The position numbers and the translations under genes were made by a program. Positions 42,475 through 54,942 of a stretch of DNA of 64,000 bases are shown piece by piece. Numbering within the stretch: position 1 is the stretch's first letter; every line of letters begins with the position of its first letter. The notes beneath the pieces were generated by a model. That model was not told the origin of the DNA. It searched no databases and worked only from the letters and a program-made list of their open reading frames with translations. Origin of the DNA: Entonaema liquescens (taxonomy: Eukaryota > Ascomycota > Sordariomycetes > Xylariales > Xylariaceae); contig CADCSX010000003.1 in the NCBI GenBank assembly GCA_902805475.1, forward strand, positions 2,418,001 through 2,482,000. The letters are read 5' to 3'.

Positions 42475-45138
42475 ATGTGGCCTCATACTAGTAAAGGCCA
42501 AGCCTTCATTGTATTTTCCCTTCTCACTTTGACTAAAGGTTGTATGCACGAGCGGCGTTCGCATTCGAGCCTGATAGAAAAACGAGACACTACTCCACTA
42601 TCACCCTTGAATCCGGAAGAGACTATTCTTGTGGACTCTATATCCAATGCAACTATCTCGGACTGGTCCTATTACTATACCCATGGCGCACATCTCGCCG
42701 GAAAGAACTTGACAATGGCACAGTGGACAGCGGATCGTTGGAAGGAAAATGGTTGGAACTCAAGTGTGGTCTCTTATGATGTTTACTTAAACTACCCGGT
42801 GAACAAATCGCTGAGCTTGACGTATGCGAACGGGAGTGTTTACCGCCCGGTTCTGGAGGAAGCCGTACTGAGTCAAGATGAAACAACAAGCTATCCCAAC
42901 GCGATACCCGTATTCCACGGCTACTCGGCTAGCGGCAGCGTGGATGCTGAATATGTCTATGTTGGACGCGGCCAGCAAGTTGATTTTGAGAGGCTCGTCG
43001 AACTCGGGGTGCCCTTGGAAGGCAAGATTGCAATTGCTCAGTACGGGGGTCCCTTCAGGGGGCTAAAAGTGAAAAATGCGCAGGAAAAGGGTATGATAGG
43101 CGTGGTAATCTTTACGGATACGGCTGAAGATGGAGATATCACTGAGGCTAATGGGTACGCGGCTTATCCTGATGGGCCGGCACGCAATCCCTCCGCTGTA
43201 CAGCGAGGTAGTGTGCAGTTTCTCTCAACGTATCCCGGTGACCCGACCACTCCGGGTTACCCTTCGAAAGAAGGCTCGCCCCGTGTAGAACATCCGCCAG
43301 TACTCCCGGATATTCCTTCACTGCCAATCTCATATGCAAACGCAATCCCGTTCCTTGCCGCTCTTGATGGGCACGGGACAACGGGTAATGAGGTCAACCG
43401 TACTGGTTGGGTGGGAAAGCTCAATGTGTCTTACAGTACCGGCCCTGCCCCCGGTACAACAATTAGCTTATCGAACCTCATGGAGGACACGTATACGCCT
43501 ATCTGGGATGCTATCGGAGTAATTAATGGCACGGTTGGGGACGAGACGATTGTGATAGGGAACCATCGTGATGCCTGGATTGTGGGTGGCGCTGCTGACC
43601 CAAACAGCGGATCTGCAATCTTAGTTGAACTTTCCAAAGCATTTGGCAAGCTTCTGTCCCAGGGATGGAGACCAAAACGAAATATTGTCGTATGTAACTG
43701 TTTGTCTCTAAGAACTTTAAGTACTATAGAGTGCAGTCACTAATTATTTGCAGATAGCGTCATGGGATGGGGAAGAGTACGGCCTCTTGGGCTCAACTGA
43801 GGTTTGTAATATCCGAATTCTGTTGCCCCTTTACCCCTTTACCCCTTTTTCATACTCGCCCCACATACGCGTTTGAATTTCTTTGGACTGCCATTGAGAG
43901 AAGCTTATGATCGCTAATATCTATTGTAGTGGGTTGAGGAATATGTCCCTTGGCTTACTGAGACTGCAGTATCGTACCTGAATGTTGTGAGTAGTCCTCA
44001 AGGATATCTTATCCGTATGATTTTCTAACATAACATTTCGTAGGACGTTGGTACGTCGGGGCCCTGGCCATACATAGATGCGACCCCGGAGCTCCATAAA
44101 ATCGCTACAGATGTTATGAAGAAAGTCTTGTGGAAAGATGGCCGTACCATGTATGATGCCTGGTCGGAATATACTCAAGGTTCCATAGGCGTGCTAGGGA
44201 GTGGTAGTGACTATACTTCTTTCGTTCACAATGGCATCGGTTCAGTAAGTTTGTTTATAATTGATATACTCCACGTGAAAGGTTTTTGTTAACTAGCATT
44301 AGATTGATATTGGCTCCGGCCCGGGTGCAACAGACCCTATCTATCACTATCATAGTAACTTTGACTCTTATCATTGGGTAAGTGCCTTATGGGAGACTCA
44401 TGTTGGTGGCAACCTACACTGGGAACGCAGTATAGTAGTAGTTGAGCTCTTTCCGACACGTGGTACTGACGGTAATATCATAGATGTCAACATTCGGAGA
44501 TCCTGGCTTCCTTGTTCATAAATCCATGGCTCAGGTAAAATAATATGTCCGTTTCAGTCTTTATGGATGGAATGAAAAACTAAACAATACCTTTCTAGTA
44601 TGTCACACTTTTAGCTTATAGCCTCGCAAACGAAGATGCAATACAGTTCGATCTACCCAATTACGGAACCGAACTGGAAAAATACTTCAACGATTTACTT
44701 TCGTTAGTAAATTCAACCGCGCACGATTTGGATACTTCGAGTCTACAAAAATCCATACAAGACTTTAAGACCGCAGCGGCGGAGGTAGAGGCCCAAGAGA
44801 AGCAGGCCATTTCAAGCAATGATACTGAACTTCTCAACCTCGTAAATCACAAGTACAGGGACTTTCAACGAGGTTTCGTATCCCAGGGTGGCCTACCTAA
44901 CCGCGAGTTTTTTCGGCATCTTATTTTTGCGCCAGGCCTTGACACTGGTCTGTTTCCCATCGTATTTCACTGCATGGATAGGTAGTAAGACTAACTCTTC
45001 AATTCCTCAGGCTACGCAGCAACGACATTTCCCGGAATAACGGAGCCGCTTATAGCTGGGAACGTATCACTTGCAGCCCAGTTTGTGCAGAAGACTGCCG
45101 ATGCTATATCAATAGCTAGAGGTATAATTCGGACGTAG
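42475..45138 (+). CDS. M28B zinc peptidase, glutamate carboxypeptidase II-like, secreted
   Basis: Eight exons: 42475-43689, 43754-43801, 43930-43986, 44044-44244, 44303-44377, 44484-44534, 44599-44947 and 45011-45138 (707 residues). A hydrophobic N terminus (KGQAFIVFSLLTLTKGC) suggests secretion or membrane anchoring, and many NxS/T sites agree. A PA insert lies at about residues 150-320. The peptidase core has His364 (NHRDAW), Asp375 (AADPNSG), Glu412/413 (DGEEYG), a later Asp (GSGSDYTSF) and the last zinc His (YHYHSNFDSYHW): the full two-zinc ligand set plus the catalytic glutamate. The C-terminal helical part is a TfR-like dimerisation domain. Relatives cut C-terminal glutamate or similar residues from peptides, so a role in external or vacuolar peptide use is likely. 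Confidence 0.93.
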
Positions 45139-45594
45139 ACACATGCAGCTTTTGGGCCCGAGATCTGCTATGGTCAATATATGGACTTAGGAAGATAAGA
45201 AACTATACCAAAACATGTTTCTTTATCGCTGATTTTGCCCTGACTTGATGTTATAACCTAGCCGTAAGCAACAACCCTACCTAGTCAAAATCTGCGATAG
45301 GATCATGTTATGATTAGAAACTAATGTCTTAACTAACGGCTAGTTGTACTGTTATTATACAATATTGGTTTTTTGACTTACAACCAGGTTGAGTTTGCAC
45401 GATGATAGTACTAAATAATTAATCCAAACTGTTCGATAAAGAACTTGTGATGATATTGTCGGGGGATTCTTACTATATAATACTTCTCTATACAACTTAT
45501 TATTAGCGTTGTCTGCTCATTAAGAATTCACAACTGAGTCCTATCTACTTAAAGCCTTATTATTAAACACATCTGTACTTCAAATATAAATAAA
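45139..45594. other. Intergenic
   Basis: AT-rich spacer upstream of the unknown gene at 45595. Nothing else seen. Confidence 0.4.
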
Positions 45595-47746
45595 ATGAGC
45601 CAAGTCGGAAATAACGCGGGAGGTCCTGCGGCAGGCCCTCAAGCACCAATTGGTCAAGTTCTCACTCCTGCCCAAGTGCAGAGACACAGATATACACAAC
45701 AAATGAACCATAGGTATCTCAACCTGAGACTGAATCCTCCCAATTATATTATTGATGAGTATGAGCCGACCGGCCGGTACTATGACATTGTTCCGTTGGT
45801 GCCTAATATGAACTGGTGGCGTGGTAGGGGAATCCCTCATGAGGTTTCTAGACCTCCTGTCAACGATGAGGAATTCAACAGAGGTGTTCTCGACCCGAGT
45901 CAACCATGGATCCCCTTTAAAAGGTGGATGATGGATATAGCCCGGATGTGGACGCGACCCTGGCCAGTAGCAGAAGGCACTCCCCAAATCAGTGCGGAAT
46001 TATTTAATGGTGTGTACAATTACGACTGTGCTCGGATCAACTTCTTTAGGGTTATGAGATATCGGCTTTCCTTACATAAAGCGTATTCCTTGTAAGTGCT
46101 ATATCATTACCCCAACCCCAATATCCTACTCCTGACAAATTCCCTACTCATTTCCATCAGGCTTCTGCAAGCTCAAGATTAGCTAACTTTATATCATAGT
46201 TGGACATTATTCATGAACGATTTGCAATGCTCAGCTTTGACTGAACCTTGGATCTACTTAGATGGTTTTGTGGATGAGGAAGGAGAAATGGTCCCTGAAA
46301 GGATCGACTCCGAACTCCTTTCCGCACGCACCACGCATCGGCAGTCGGTGATAATGCTCACCTTAATAGGCCTAAATAACTATTTTGGCGACGAGACAAT
46401 CAACAATTATGGCGTTTTTGAACTACAGCAGTGTAAGTAATCCTTAGTTTCCCTGCTCTCTTTATTACCCGGCCAAATGGTATAGCTAACATCTCCATAG
46501 TCATACGATCGCCCGCTGTTAAGGTACCTTGGCTCGAGTTCGTTTTCTTCTATCTGAGACATAATCCCGATACACAGAACCCACAATGGTGTTTATTGCA
46601 ACCTGGTAAGTAACATCACTTTTGTCTTACAACCCCTTTAACCTGTCATGGCTTTGCTGACTGTTCCTGTAGCGTTGGCAAACAAAGATGTTCAGACCCT
46701 GAGAAGAAACTACTACTTGCAAGCAAACCCCAACAGAGAAAGTTGGACTCTTATGGACTACGCCGTACGATTCATAATCACGCTCTACCAAAATGGTCTT
46801 GAAGTGAGCGAGACTCGGGAAGACGAGATCGCCGCGTGGCCGAGGATATGGCCGTTCGGGCATTATTTCTATGGTGACGTTTCTGCTTGTGATATGACTG
46901 ACAAATATTGGTTTGGGTTCTCCCTGCTCATGTTGCTCATCAAATCATGGCAGTATAACGTGTCACACCCTAACCCGCTGTACCCCGATATCCTTGTTCC
47001 AGCATTATATCCGGCTTATGAAGCGCAGGACTGCGATTTCCCTAGCGTTGATGTCGGTATGGTCGACCTCTCCCCCAAGTCAAAGGTAAAGTATTTACAA
47101 GTTTTCCCTCTTATTTTTTGTTGACCTTTTTGCTTTAGACTTCTCTTTGTCCCCCTCGACATATACCTACCCTACTCTCTATTCCTACTCCGAAATGTAA
47201 TATGCAATCGCTAACTTCTGTTAAAGTGGGAGATCGGAGACGATGTTAAGACGGACTTCAGGTTTTATAGAACTTTTATGTCTGGCTTTGCTGGGAATTG
47301 GTGGCAGAAGCGATATCTTGAGGATGAGAGTAACACCGAAATTCTTAATGATGGCTTCCGTCTCGGCGAAAGACGAAAGGTAACTAGGGATGATTAGTAC
47401 GATTAGAGGTGGCTTATTTCTCCTCGAACTACGATTATCACGTTCTATGATACCATCTTGATCCGAATTCGCATCATGGGTACCTACTTGGCTGGATAAC
47501 CAATTTCATTTCTATCCAGTAGGAAAAGATTTGAATTCTGTATCAGTATACTTAGTAAGATAATGTATTTGGCGTTAACTGAATCTTAACAGCTGCCGAT
47601 TCAATGAATAGGTGACTTGAAACGTGCAGCCTTATGAAGACGTGATCGAAGGAAATGTGCCATTCCAAGATATCGCAAGAAATGTTACAAACATTGTGCA
47701 CTCATATAAAAGTGGGAACGATATTAAAGCGATTAATCAAAATTGA
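45595..47746 (+). CDS. Conserved-looking protein of unknown family, six exons
   Basis: Exons 45595-46091, 46200-46432, 46501-46605, 46673-47085, 47227-47379 and 47630-47746 add up to 1518 bases (505 residues). All five introns are GT-AG and keep frame through very different phases, which is strong evidence of a real gene. The protein starts MSQVGNNAGGPAAGPQAPIG, is rich in Trp, Tyr and Pro (NWWRGRGIPHE, WPRIWPFGHYFYGD), and has no signal peptide, no membrane span and no motif I recognise. Possible helical segments are spread evenly, and there is no low-complexity core. The fourth intron is long (141 bases) and the fifth 250. I do not know the family. It may be lineage-restricted. Confidence 0.72.
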
Positions 47747-48027
47747 AAGTCCGAGCTATATATGGTACCTATGTACAATGGAGTGGCCTCCTTATATAGG
47801 CGCGCAGTTGGTTACCTGGGTATTATACAGCCTGGGTACCTACAAAGCGTAGACTTGTGACCAAAGGAAATGCTAATTAAACATACAAAACAAAGGTTGT
47901 GTAGTGACTTATAAAGGAACATAATGATTCATTCAAGATCAGCGGGCGTGTTATTTCTAGGATAGGTAACACCTAATGGCGCATCTAGGGTTTAAGGATT
48001 CATCTAGAATACCTTTCTTGGCTCTTA

Positions 48028-49293
48028 TCAAGCTATAATTTTAGCCCAGAATGCCATCAAGTCCTGAGTGACATGTAGCAACTTGTAATCCCGTACCCCC
48101 TCTCGGTAGATTCTACTTTGTAGGTATCTGTCTCGCTCAACAAAAAATGCCTTGGCCCGTGTTCTCCAGGTCCGGTACTCTTGTGCTTCTTCGACGGTAG
48201 GAGGTTGTATCTCCTCCACAGAAACATCCTTGCGGGGAAACTGTATAGGTAATATACAACCATGGGTTTCAAGATCATTTGTAGGATCATCCTCCTCGTC
48301 GGATAGTGGGGTTAGGGACTTAACCTCAGGTTTATATACAGCCCTGATCGCTTTCTCTAATGGTGGCGATTCTGCAAGAGGTAGCTTTTGTACTGACAGG
48401 GAATATAAGTTCACCCCCTGGGCCTTTAGGTGAGGATAATCGTGAGCTTTGCAGTCGTACTGTTTAGTAAACTTCGTTGGCTTCTTCGTCCGTTTCTTTG
48501 TCTTACTCTTCGCGACTGGCTTCCGTTTACCGAGTTTAGCTTTAGACCCCTTGGTTTTAGTTGGAGCTTCTTGTGAGTCTTCTGACTCGTCCACGGTCAA
48601 GAGGCCTTCGTCGGATGACTCGTCCTCTGGACGGGGTAGCAAACTGGGTATGTTGGGATTTGAGTTTTGCTTTTCGACGAAAGCCGCAAATTCGGCACTT
48701 TTGGCCTCAAGTCTCTTTCTTTCCATTTTGAAGTGCGGCTTCGGGACATATTTCGGGGATAGGTAGCAGTGAAGGAGCCTTCTATCTATTATGCCCGTTT
48801 CCGCTACGCAGACTTGGCCATACGTACATGGAATAGGTTGGCTTTCGAATAATAGACCGTCAGAGGCTACTGGGGGCTTCCATTCTGTAAGTCCAGATCT
48901 ATGTAGCGCCGCTTTTAATAATTGGGCATTCACCGGAGCCACCTCTTCCAGCTGAAATAGGTTGTCATATTGCTTCGACTTGAGGACTCCCGTTTGGAAA
49001 AGTTTATACTTCTTGAGAATTATCGCAGTGTATTCTTGCTCGTATAGTTTCTTTTTGGAATCTCGTGATTTCTTACTCTCGTAATCTTTTCGGAGGCTCG
49101 ACCATCGGATTTCATCGAAATTGGTTTGGTCTGGTGGCAACTGTAAGTTGGTACTAATGTCTTCGAGAGCCAGCTCATAATTTACCAATGCTGCACTCCT
49201 CTTATCTAGTGCGAGCCGTGCTACGGTCCGCAGAAGTGGTGAGTGTGCCATAACGTTGAGTATCAGCGCTTCGGCAGTGAGAAATATGATCAA
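48028..49293 (-). CDS. Charged nuclear-looking protein of unknown family
   Basis: Intronless, 421 residues, or 408 if translation starts at Met14 (49254). The first half has basic helical stretches (WSSLRKDYESKKSRDSKKK). In the middle an acidic patch (EDESSDEGLLTVDESEDSQE) is followed by a long Lys/Arg run (about residues 243-280) that would serve as a nuclear localisation signal. The C terminus has a Trp/Arg helix (EYRTWRTRAKAFFVERDRYL). No zinc finger, chromodomain or homeodomain motif is visible, although the composition suggests a chromatin or nucleic-acid partner. Two CxxC-like spots (PCTYGQVC, HCYLSP) do not form a known finger. Single long frame plus even codon use support it being real; function unknown. 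Confidence 0.65.
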   Translation of the reverse strand: MIIFLTAEALILNVMAHSPLLRTVARLALDKRSAALVNYELALEDISTNLQLPPDQTNFDEIRWSSLRKDYESKKSRDSKKKLYEQEYTAIILKKYKLFQTGVLKSKQYDNLFQLEEVAPVNAQLLKAALHRSGLTEWKPPVASDGLLFESQPIPCTYGQVCVAETGIIDRRLLHCYLSPKYVPKPHFKMERKRLEAKSAEFAAFVEKQNSNPNIPSLLPRPEDESSDEGLLTVDESEDSQEAPTKTKGSKAKLGKRKPVAKSKTKKRTKKPTKFTKQYDCKAHDYPHLKAQGVNLYSLSVQKLPLAESPPLEKAIRAVYKPEVKSLTPLSDEEDDPTNDLETHGCILPIQFPRKDVSVEEIQPPTVEEAQEYRTWRTRAKAFFVERDRYLQSRIYREGVRDYKLLHVTQDLMAFWAKIIA

Positions 49294-49686
49294 GAGTACT
49301 ACCTATGCGCAGTTTAGGGGTAACGGTATTGAGTATTCCACTTGATAAACTAAGTGATATTAGAAATTCTCACTAGGAGAGACAACATTATTATTTCTTC
49401 TAGAAATAATGGTTTCTAAACTCTTTGTGAAGTGGGATTTATCTTCTTCCACTTGCTACATTGTTATCTTTGATATAATCTTTCACTTTCCCCTTTTTTC
49501 TTTGTGTAGAACCAGGAAATATAGGACAATAGCGTATAATGGGTTTGTATGGCTTCTTAGCCTGATTCCTTTGATGGTTCATGCCCAGAAAGGGGTAAAG
49601 GCTTCAAAACTCTAGCATTGGAGGAAGTATTCTACTACCTTCTGCTTGTTTGGACCATGATCTCCTTTTTCTTACTCTTTAGAAGT
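49294..49686. other. Intergenic
   Basis: Spacer between the unknown nuclear-looking gene and the end of the transporter gene. A 68-codon frame at 49409-49615 shows no domain. Confidence 0.4.
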
Positions 49687-51755
49687 CTAAATCATGTATC
49701 GGAATGTGACGGCTTTATCACCCTTGGCGGATAATTCCTCAGTAGTAAACTGATCTTCTCCACCGTCTCGTATGGTACTATCCCGCTTTTTGTTGATGGA
49801 AGTGTATGCAACAACGAGAATAAACGCGGCAATAACACCAACACCAATAAATCCCAACTCCAAGCCGTGCCCGAGAACGTACTGAGGGGAATCCCCTTGT
49901 CGGTAGAAATTCGACGCCATGGCTCCGCCTAGATTCCCAACGCCGATTTGGATGGCCATCCCGGCACTGCGCTTGTAGCTACCTGCCAAATTGTTTGAGA
50001 GCCAAGTGACTACGCCCGGGAATGCGGGATAGATGGCGCAGGCTACTACAAAGACACCCCCGTAGACTACTCGAGGATTGGTACTAGATATACACCTTGA
50101 AAGGGTTAGTCACCCCTTTATTACACGTTTACTTTTCTTTGACCTTCAACTTACATGGAGAACCCTACAATCATCATCAAGAAGAATGCGATGATGAATG
50201 GGCTGCGTTTTCCAACCCGGTCTGATATGAACGCAAATACGACGGCTAAGATTGCCGCGGTGATATATATGGGAACTGTCATAAGCTGAGCGGTACTGGC
50301 AGAATACCCAAGATTCCTGATAATTGTTGGGAGAAAGAGGCTGATGCCATAAAGAGGACATACAACCTATCGATAGACATTGGTTAGTATCATTCAGCGA
50401 TGCGATGGGGTAGTAGAATAAGGAAGCTTACACCCCAATAAACAAAAAGGTTCACCCATATTTGCCAGTCCTTGAAAGCTGCTAGGACGTATTTCCACTC
50501 AAACTCTTCTGCCTGCGCGACTTGCGGATGATCTTTTCCTTGTTGCTGTCCTTGGTACTTTAAGCGGAACACGACGAATTCTCGTTCTTTCTCAGTGAGA
50601 AATGAGGCGGTCTCGGGAAAATCGTATAGTACAAAGAATGCAATAACAGCGACGAGGATCTAGAATGACTTAGTTAACACGTTGATTTTTGGCGAGGAAG
50701 ATTTAACTCACTGTTGCTATTCCTTCGAGAATAAAGATCCAACGCCAGCCTTCGAGGTTTCCGACTCCATCCATCTTCGCGATGGCAAAAGCCAATAGCC
50801 CACTGAATGCTCCAGCTATTGATGCTGCCGAGAAAAACATGGCCTAGAACAGAGTGTTAGCCCTGACATATAACAGCGAACCCCGTTTTACGGGCGGTGC
50901 TGTTCTTTTACATGCTAACATACTTGGCGGAGTTGGATTTCGTGGCGACAATACCACATTGTCAGATAATACTTAAGACTGGATTAGTGCGAGAGACGTA
51001 TAGTTAGGGATTGAGTTCCTACAGCACACCCTGGGTATAAGCCAGCTTCAGTTACACCAAGAAACAATCGCGCAACAAGCAAGCCATGGTAGCTTCTTAC
51101 TATACCCATCAATGTCATCACTACACCCCACTGAAAAGAAAGATTACAGTTAGCAATTAACAATTCCAACATTTGATTTTGCATTAGATCATGACTAGGG
51201 GTGTAGGTAGTAAGGAAAGAGTTGCTTGTAGCCATTAGAAAGGAGAACAGAAAGAAAAATGTTCACCTACCGCAATCATAATAAGCGGAAGCCATCTTGA
51301 AGGACGTAGTTTCTTCAATAGTAGATTACTTGGTACTTCAAAGGTGGCATAAGTGAAGAAAAAAACTGTCAAGCACCAGTTGTACTCATCGGGACTCATC
51401 CTCAGATCTTCTTGGAGCCCCTCAATTTTCGCGTTTCCAATGTTTCCTCTATCTAGGAAAGATAATAAATACAGAATCGCCAGCATCGGAATCAAGCGAA
51501 GGTCCATCTAAATATGAGATTAGAGTTAGCTAATAGCCTTCATGAGTTAGATATACTCTAATAACGAAGAGTAAGCTCGACCTTTCTCAATATTTTCTTT
51601 TCATCTAGGTCGGCAAATGATTCCATAGTTACTTCCGGTGTTGTAACGAGGGTATCGGCGCGATTAGGCCCATTTTGCAGCTCTTTATCGGCGCAATACT
51701 CGTGATGTCCGACGACAGTCTTGCCGAAATCTGATATCTCATTATTCGAAGCCAT
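49687..51755 (-). CDS. MFS transporter, anion:cation symporter (Dal5/allantoate permease-like) family
   Basis: Roughly eight exons; firm ones are 51582-51755, 51271-51507, one starting at 51130, and the last one, ending at 49687. The start at 51755 (MASNNEISDFGKTVVGHHEY) precedes the standard opening of the family, KMDLRLIPMLAILYLLSFLDRGNIGNAKIEGL. A small exon coding YYLTMWYCRHEIQLRQ follows the LFLGVTEAGLYPG segment; its acceptor has two in-frame options. Later motifs are AAFKDWQIWVNLFVYWG, NLGYSASTAQLMTVPIY and FAFISDRVGKRSPF. The ACS family imports organic anions such as allantoate, nicotinate, pantothenate or hexuronates with protons at the plasma membrane. The substrate cannot be told here. 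Confidence 0.9.
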
Positions 51756-52795
51756 GATGGAAGGATGAGTAAGCTTTGTGCTATAAAAACATCCGGGTGT
51801 CTTTTGAGGAATAAAAGTGGTCAAGAATATTCCAGACGCGTCGAAACGTGAGGGCTGATCAACGAAACTGAGCCAACTGAGCACTTATAGGTAAAATGTG
51901 AGTGTAAGACCCTTGGCTCTTCGGAACATTCCACCGAGAGGCACTACGTGGGCGCGCTCAAGATTCCGCGGGTTATATCGGTGGCGTGTGCGGGGAGGAG
52001 AAACTGACTAAGTTCTCCCTGGACGAAGGGGCTGGCGATTATGGGCGAATTGCATCATCCAATGGGTATTGAGACAACACATGGGTATGAACCGTAGCCT
52101 TTAGGGACGTCGGAGATCGTGGCCTATGATGAACGACGAATGAACTAAGCGTTCCCACCCTTCTACACCGAAGTTTCTTTGTAGTTGGCATAGCTAAGAT
52201 ATGAGCGGGACGAAGGATCCTTTTGTCGGCAAACCGGTCGGCATTCACTTACAACATAAGCAGCCCCCCGGGCATTATAGTACCTCCTTTGATATTACAC
52301 GTGCTGACATATACACTAGCCTTCGTGGTATTCGTGGAGAATGTGGGGTTTTCTATTCTCCCCGCGAGTTTGATGGAGCTCTTTGCGGGGTAGTGCCAAG
52401 TTAAGATCCAGATCTTTGGGGTATCCTTGGTTTGGTGGTGTAAACATTGGGGCTTCTTACAACTACAAGGAACTCGAACCATAGGTTTCATATCAAATAC
52501 GTGACAGGTATCATACGAGGCCTTATCTGGGAAGCCGGATAGCTGCTATTGGCCTAGTGTACCTATATAATTGGTAAATTTCTCGTACATCTATCCATCT
52601 ATCCATCTATCTTTCTATCTTTCTATCTAATAACTTAACCGGGGACGCTTCGGAGTTAAGTGTTCTATGCAAATGCAAAATCCGATCAATTTGGAATCAC
52701 TCTTCTTCCCCCACGGATCGTGTAATAACGCCATTACTCAAAACTCCGAACGCTGACACGGATATCCGCGGCTCCATGAAAAGAACTTGGAATCA
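51756..52795. other. Intergenic with a CTAT/CTTT microsatellite
   Basis: Transporter promoter and hexokinase 3' flank. About 52590-52628 is a run of CTATC/CATCT/CTTT units. Frames 52201-52404 and 52249-52491 have no recognised product. Confidence 0.45.
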
Positions 52796-54408
52796 TCATC
52801 CTTGGATTCCAACCGTGTTGCCTCCGTGGATTCGGTACAGCGTCATGGCGGAAATGACCGCTGCGCCAATACCGCTACCGTCTTCCGCACTCGTGAGAAC
52901 AATGGGATCTTCCTTCCTGTCTTCAGGCCAGTCGAGAATCTCACCAAGAGCCTCCGTCCACCGTTGCTTGAATTTCGGATGCTTGTTTGCGACGGTACCA
53001 TCCGCTGCGACGTGACCTGACGTAATGTTCTTCATTCGGCATATTGCTGCGACGCCGCAGGAGCAGAGCCTCGCACCCCTGATTGCGATCACTTCTGCCA
53101 AGCGACGAGCTATCCTTGTCTCGTCCAATGTGACTTTGATACCTAAGGATTCTTCCAGGAGAGCGTGGGATGTCTCCAGAGGATCATTCTCCAGAGCCGA
53201 GAGGAACCCGGTGTCCAAACTGTAAGGTTCGCTCAATTTTGCAGCGTCTTGGCCCGAAAATAGGAGACCGCTTTTATAAAGATCGAGTGCAATGAGTCGG
53301 AAGATCTCGCCGAGATATAATCCTGCGCTCATCTTCTCAAATGCTTGCTCGCCTGGCCGCGGGGAATCTTCGTCGATAACTACGTCGTATTTTGTCCGTG
53401 GTAATGCGCGATGGGCGTTATCGAACGCGCCATATTCGCAATTTATCGCCATAGGAGTATTTGGTGGTAAGGTGGTCTTCAACTTTGGTATTGAGCCGAC
53501 ATTTTCCACGTATGCCGCATTACAACCAGTGCCGAATATGGCGCCAACGATTGTGTCGGGATCTTTGTAGGCTGAGGCTATCATAGCACCAGTCGTATCG
53601 TTCACAAGAGCAACCAATTCCAAAGGTAAGTTCTAGGTTTACGTTAGTCGTTGTGTATGAGACGTGGCCCGAGGTATCTTCATCGCCTTACCCGCTCTGC
53701 CAAGACATCTCTTAGTTGTGCTGCGGCATCCTTACCCTCAACACCGTCGATGTCAAACCCTTTGGTCCACGTCTTTAAAACGCCATGATCAATGCATTCC
53801 TGAGATGCCGGGTAGGAGAAGCAAAACCCTAATGGTAACCTATTAATGAATTTAGCTAATTGCTCAATAAGTAGTAAGAAGCAATTAGCACATACCGATC
53901 ATTGCGATTCGCTGTAAGTTGATACGATTTGATGAACTCATCTAGAGAATCCGCAATGAAGTCCCATAGTTGTTGAGCACTTCCTGTTTTTATCTCTTCA
54001 GGTAGGCGATATCTGTGTTGCTTAATATCAATTTCCTCTCGCTGTCCTTTCAATACAACCAGGCAAACGCGTAGATTAGTGCCGCCAAGATCTATCGTTA
54101 CGTATTCGCCAACTTCATCGCCAGCGGGAAGTCCGAGAACCCATGTTATATTCATAGCCTATTTAATGTTAGGTGATGCGCATTTGGATATACCTTAGGT
54201 ACCCAATTGTTTAACTTACAATATTCGATCCATCTTTCTCAAGACCTTCTCGTAACTCCTTTTCGAACCACTGGGTAATTTCCTTGAGCTTTTCGCTGGT
54301 GACGTCGAATTGATTTTCGATATCGATAAGCTTCTCCCGTAATGCTGGCGATAGCTTCTCGAATCTGTCTTGTTTGACTGACTCGGATATTTCGAGTCCT
54401 TTAGCCAT
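52796..54408 (-). CDS. Hexokinase
   Basis: Four exons: 54220-54408, 53896-54158, 53692-53839 and 52796-53632 (478 residues), all GT-AG and in frame. The N-terminal domain has DLGGTNLRVCLV (ATP-binding phosphate 1), then LPLGFCFSYPASQ (sugar-binding), WTKGFD and NDTTGAMIASAY with the catalytic Asp; GTGCNAAYVE and INCEYGAFD follow, and the adenosine-binding part is SAEDGSGIGAAVISA. It phosphorylates glucose and other hexoses at C6 in the cytosol. Length and exon pattern are normal. The N terminus is helical (EKLSPALREKLIDIENQF) and the start lies at the first ATG of the frame. It resembles the hexokinase rather than the glucokinase class, but several positions differ from the usual fungal hexokinase (for example FCFSYPASQ instead of FTFSYPCQQ), so it could be a second isozyme. 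Confidence 0.93.
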
Positions 54409-54942
54409 ATTTAGGTACCTAGGTATAAATTGTTATAATGAGCCTTTCACTAATTTCTCTCTTCGAATGAGACTTTACTTCAACATGAGAATGGTAGAAT
54501 ATCCATATAAGTTACTTTCTAGTCTACATTAAATATTGAGGGTATCAAGGGACGCGCCAAGCAACCGAGCACTGACGTCAGGATTCGGTAAATGTTCTAG
54601 TTCCTAGATTGAATCTTGGTTAAGATGACCTAGTTAATTAACCTATCTGAGACTTTTCTTTTTCTTTCCTTTTCTTTTTTTCATTGCGTCTCCATTCCAC
54701 TAGGAAATTTCAGACTCACGTTATGGAATGTTTATTACATTGGATAAGGGATAAATGTATTTCCTCAAATTTATTATTTATTAATTATTAAATTATGACA
54801 TGGGTAAGTTTACTTAATCTATTTCAAGTACAACCGTTAAATCCCTAGTCTTTCAAATCTGGCCATGAACAAAGACGCCAACTTTGGCAAAGAACATGTA
54901 TATCAGGTACAGTTACAATGTTTCTGTCTTTTGACCCGATCA
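54409..54942. other. Intergenic
   Basis: Hexokinase promoter side and 3' flank of the ankyrin-like gene, AT-rich, with TAGGTACCTAGG at 54412. No gene seen. Confidence 0.4.
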
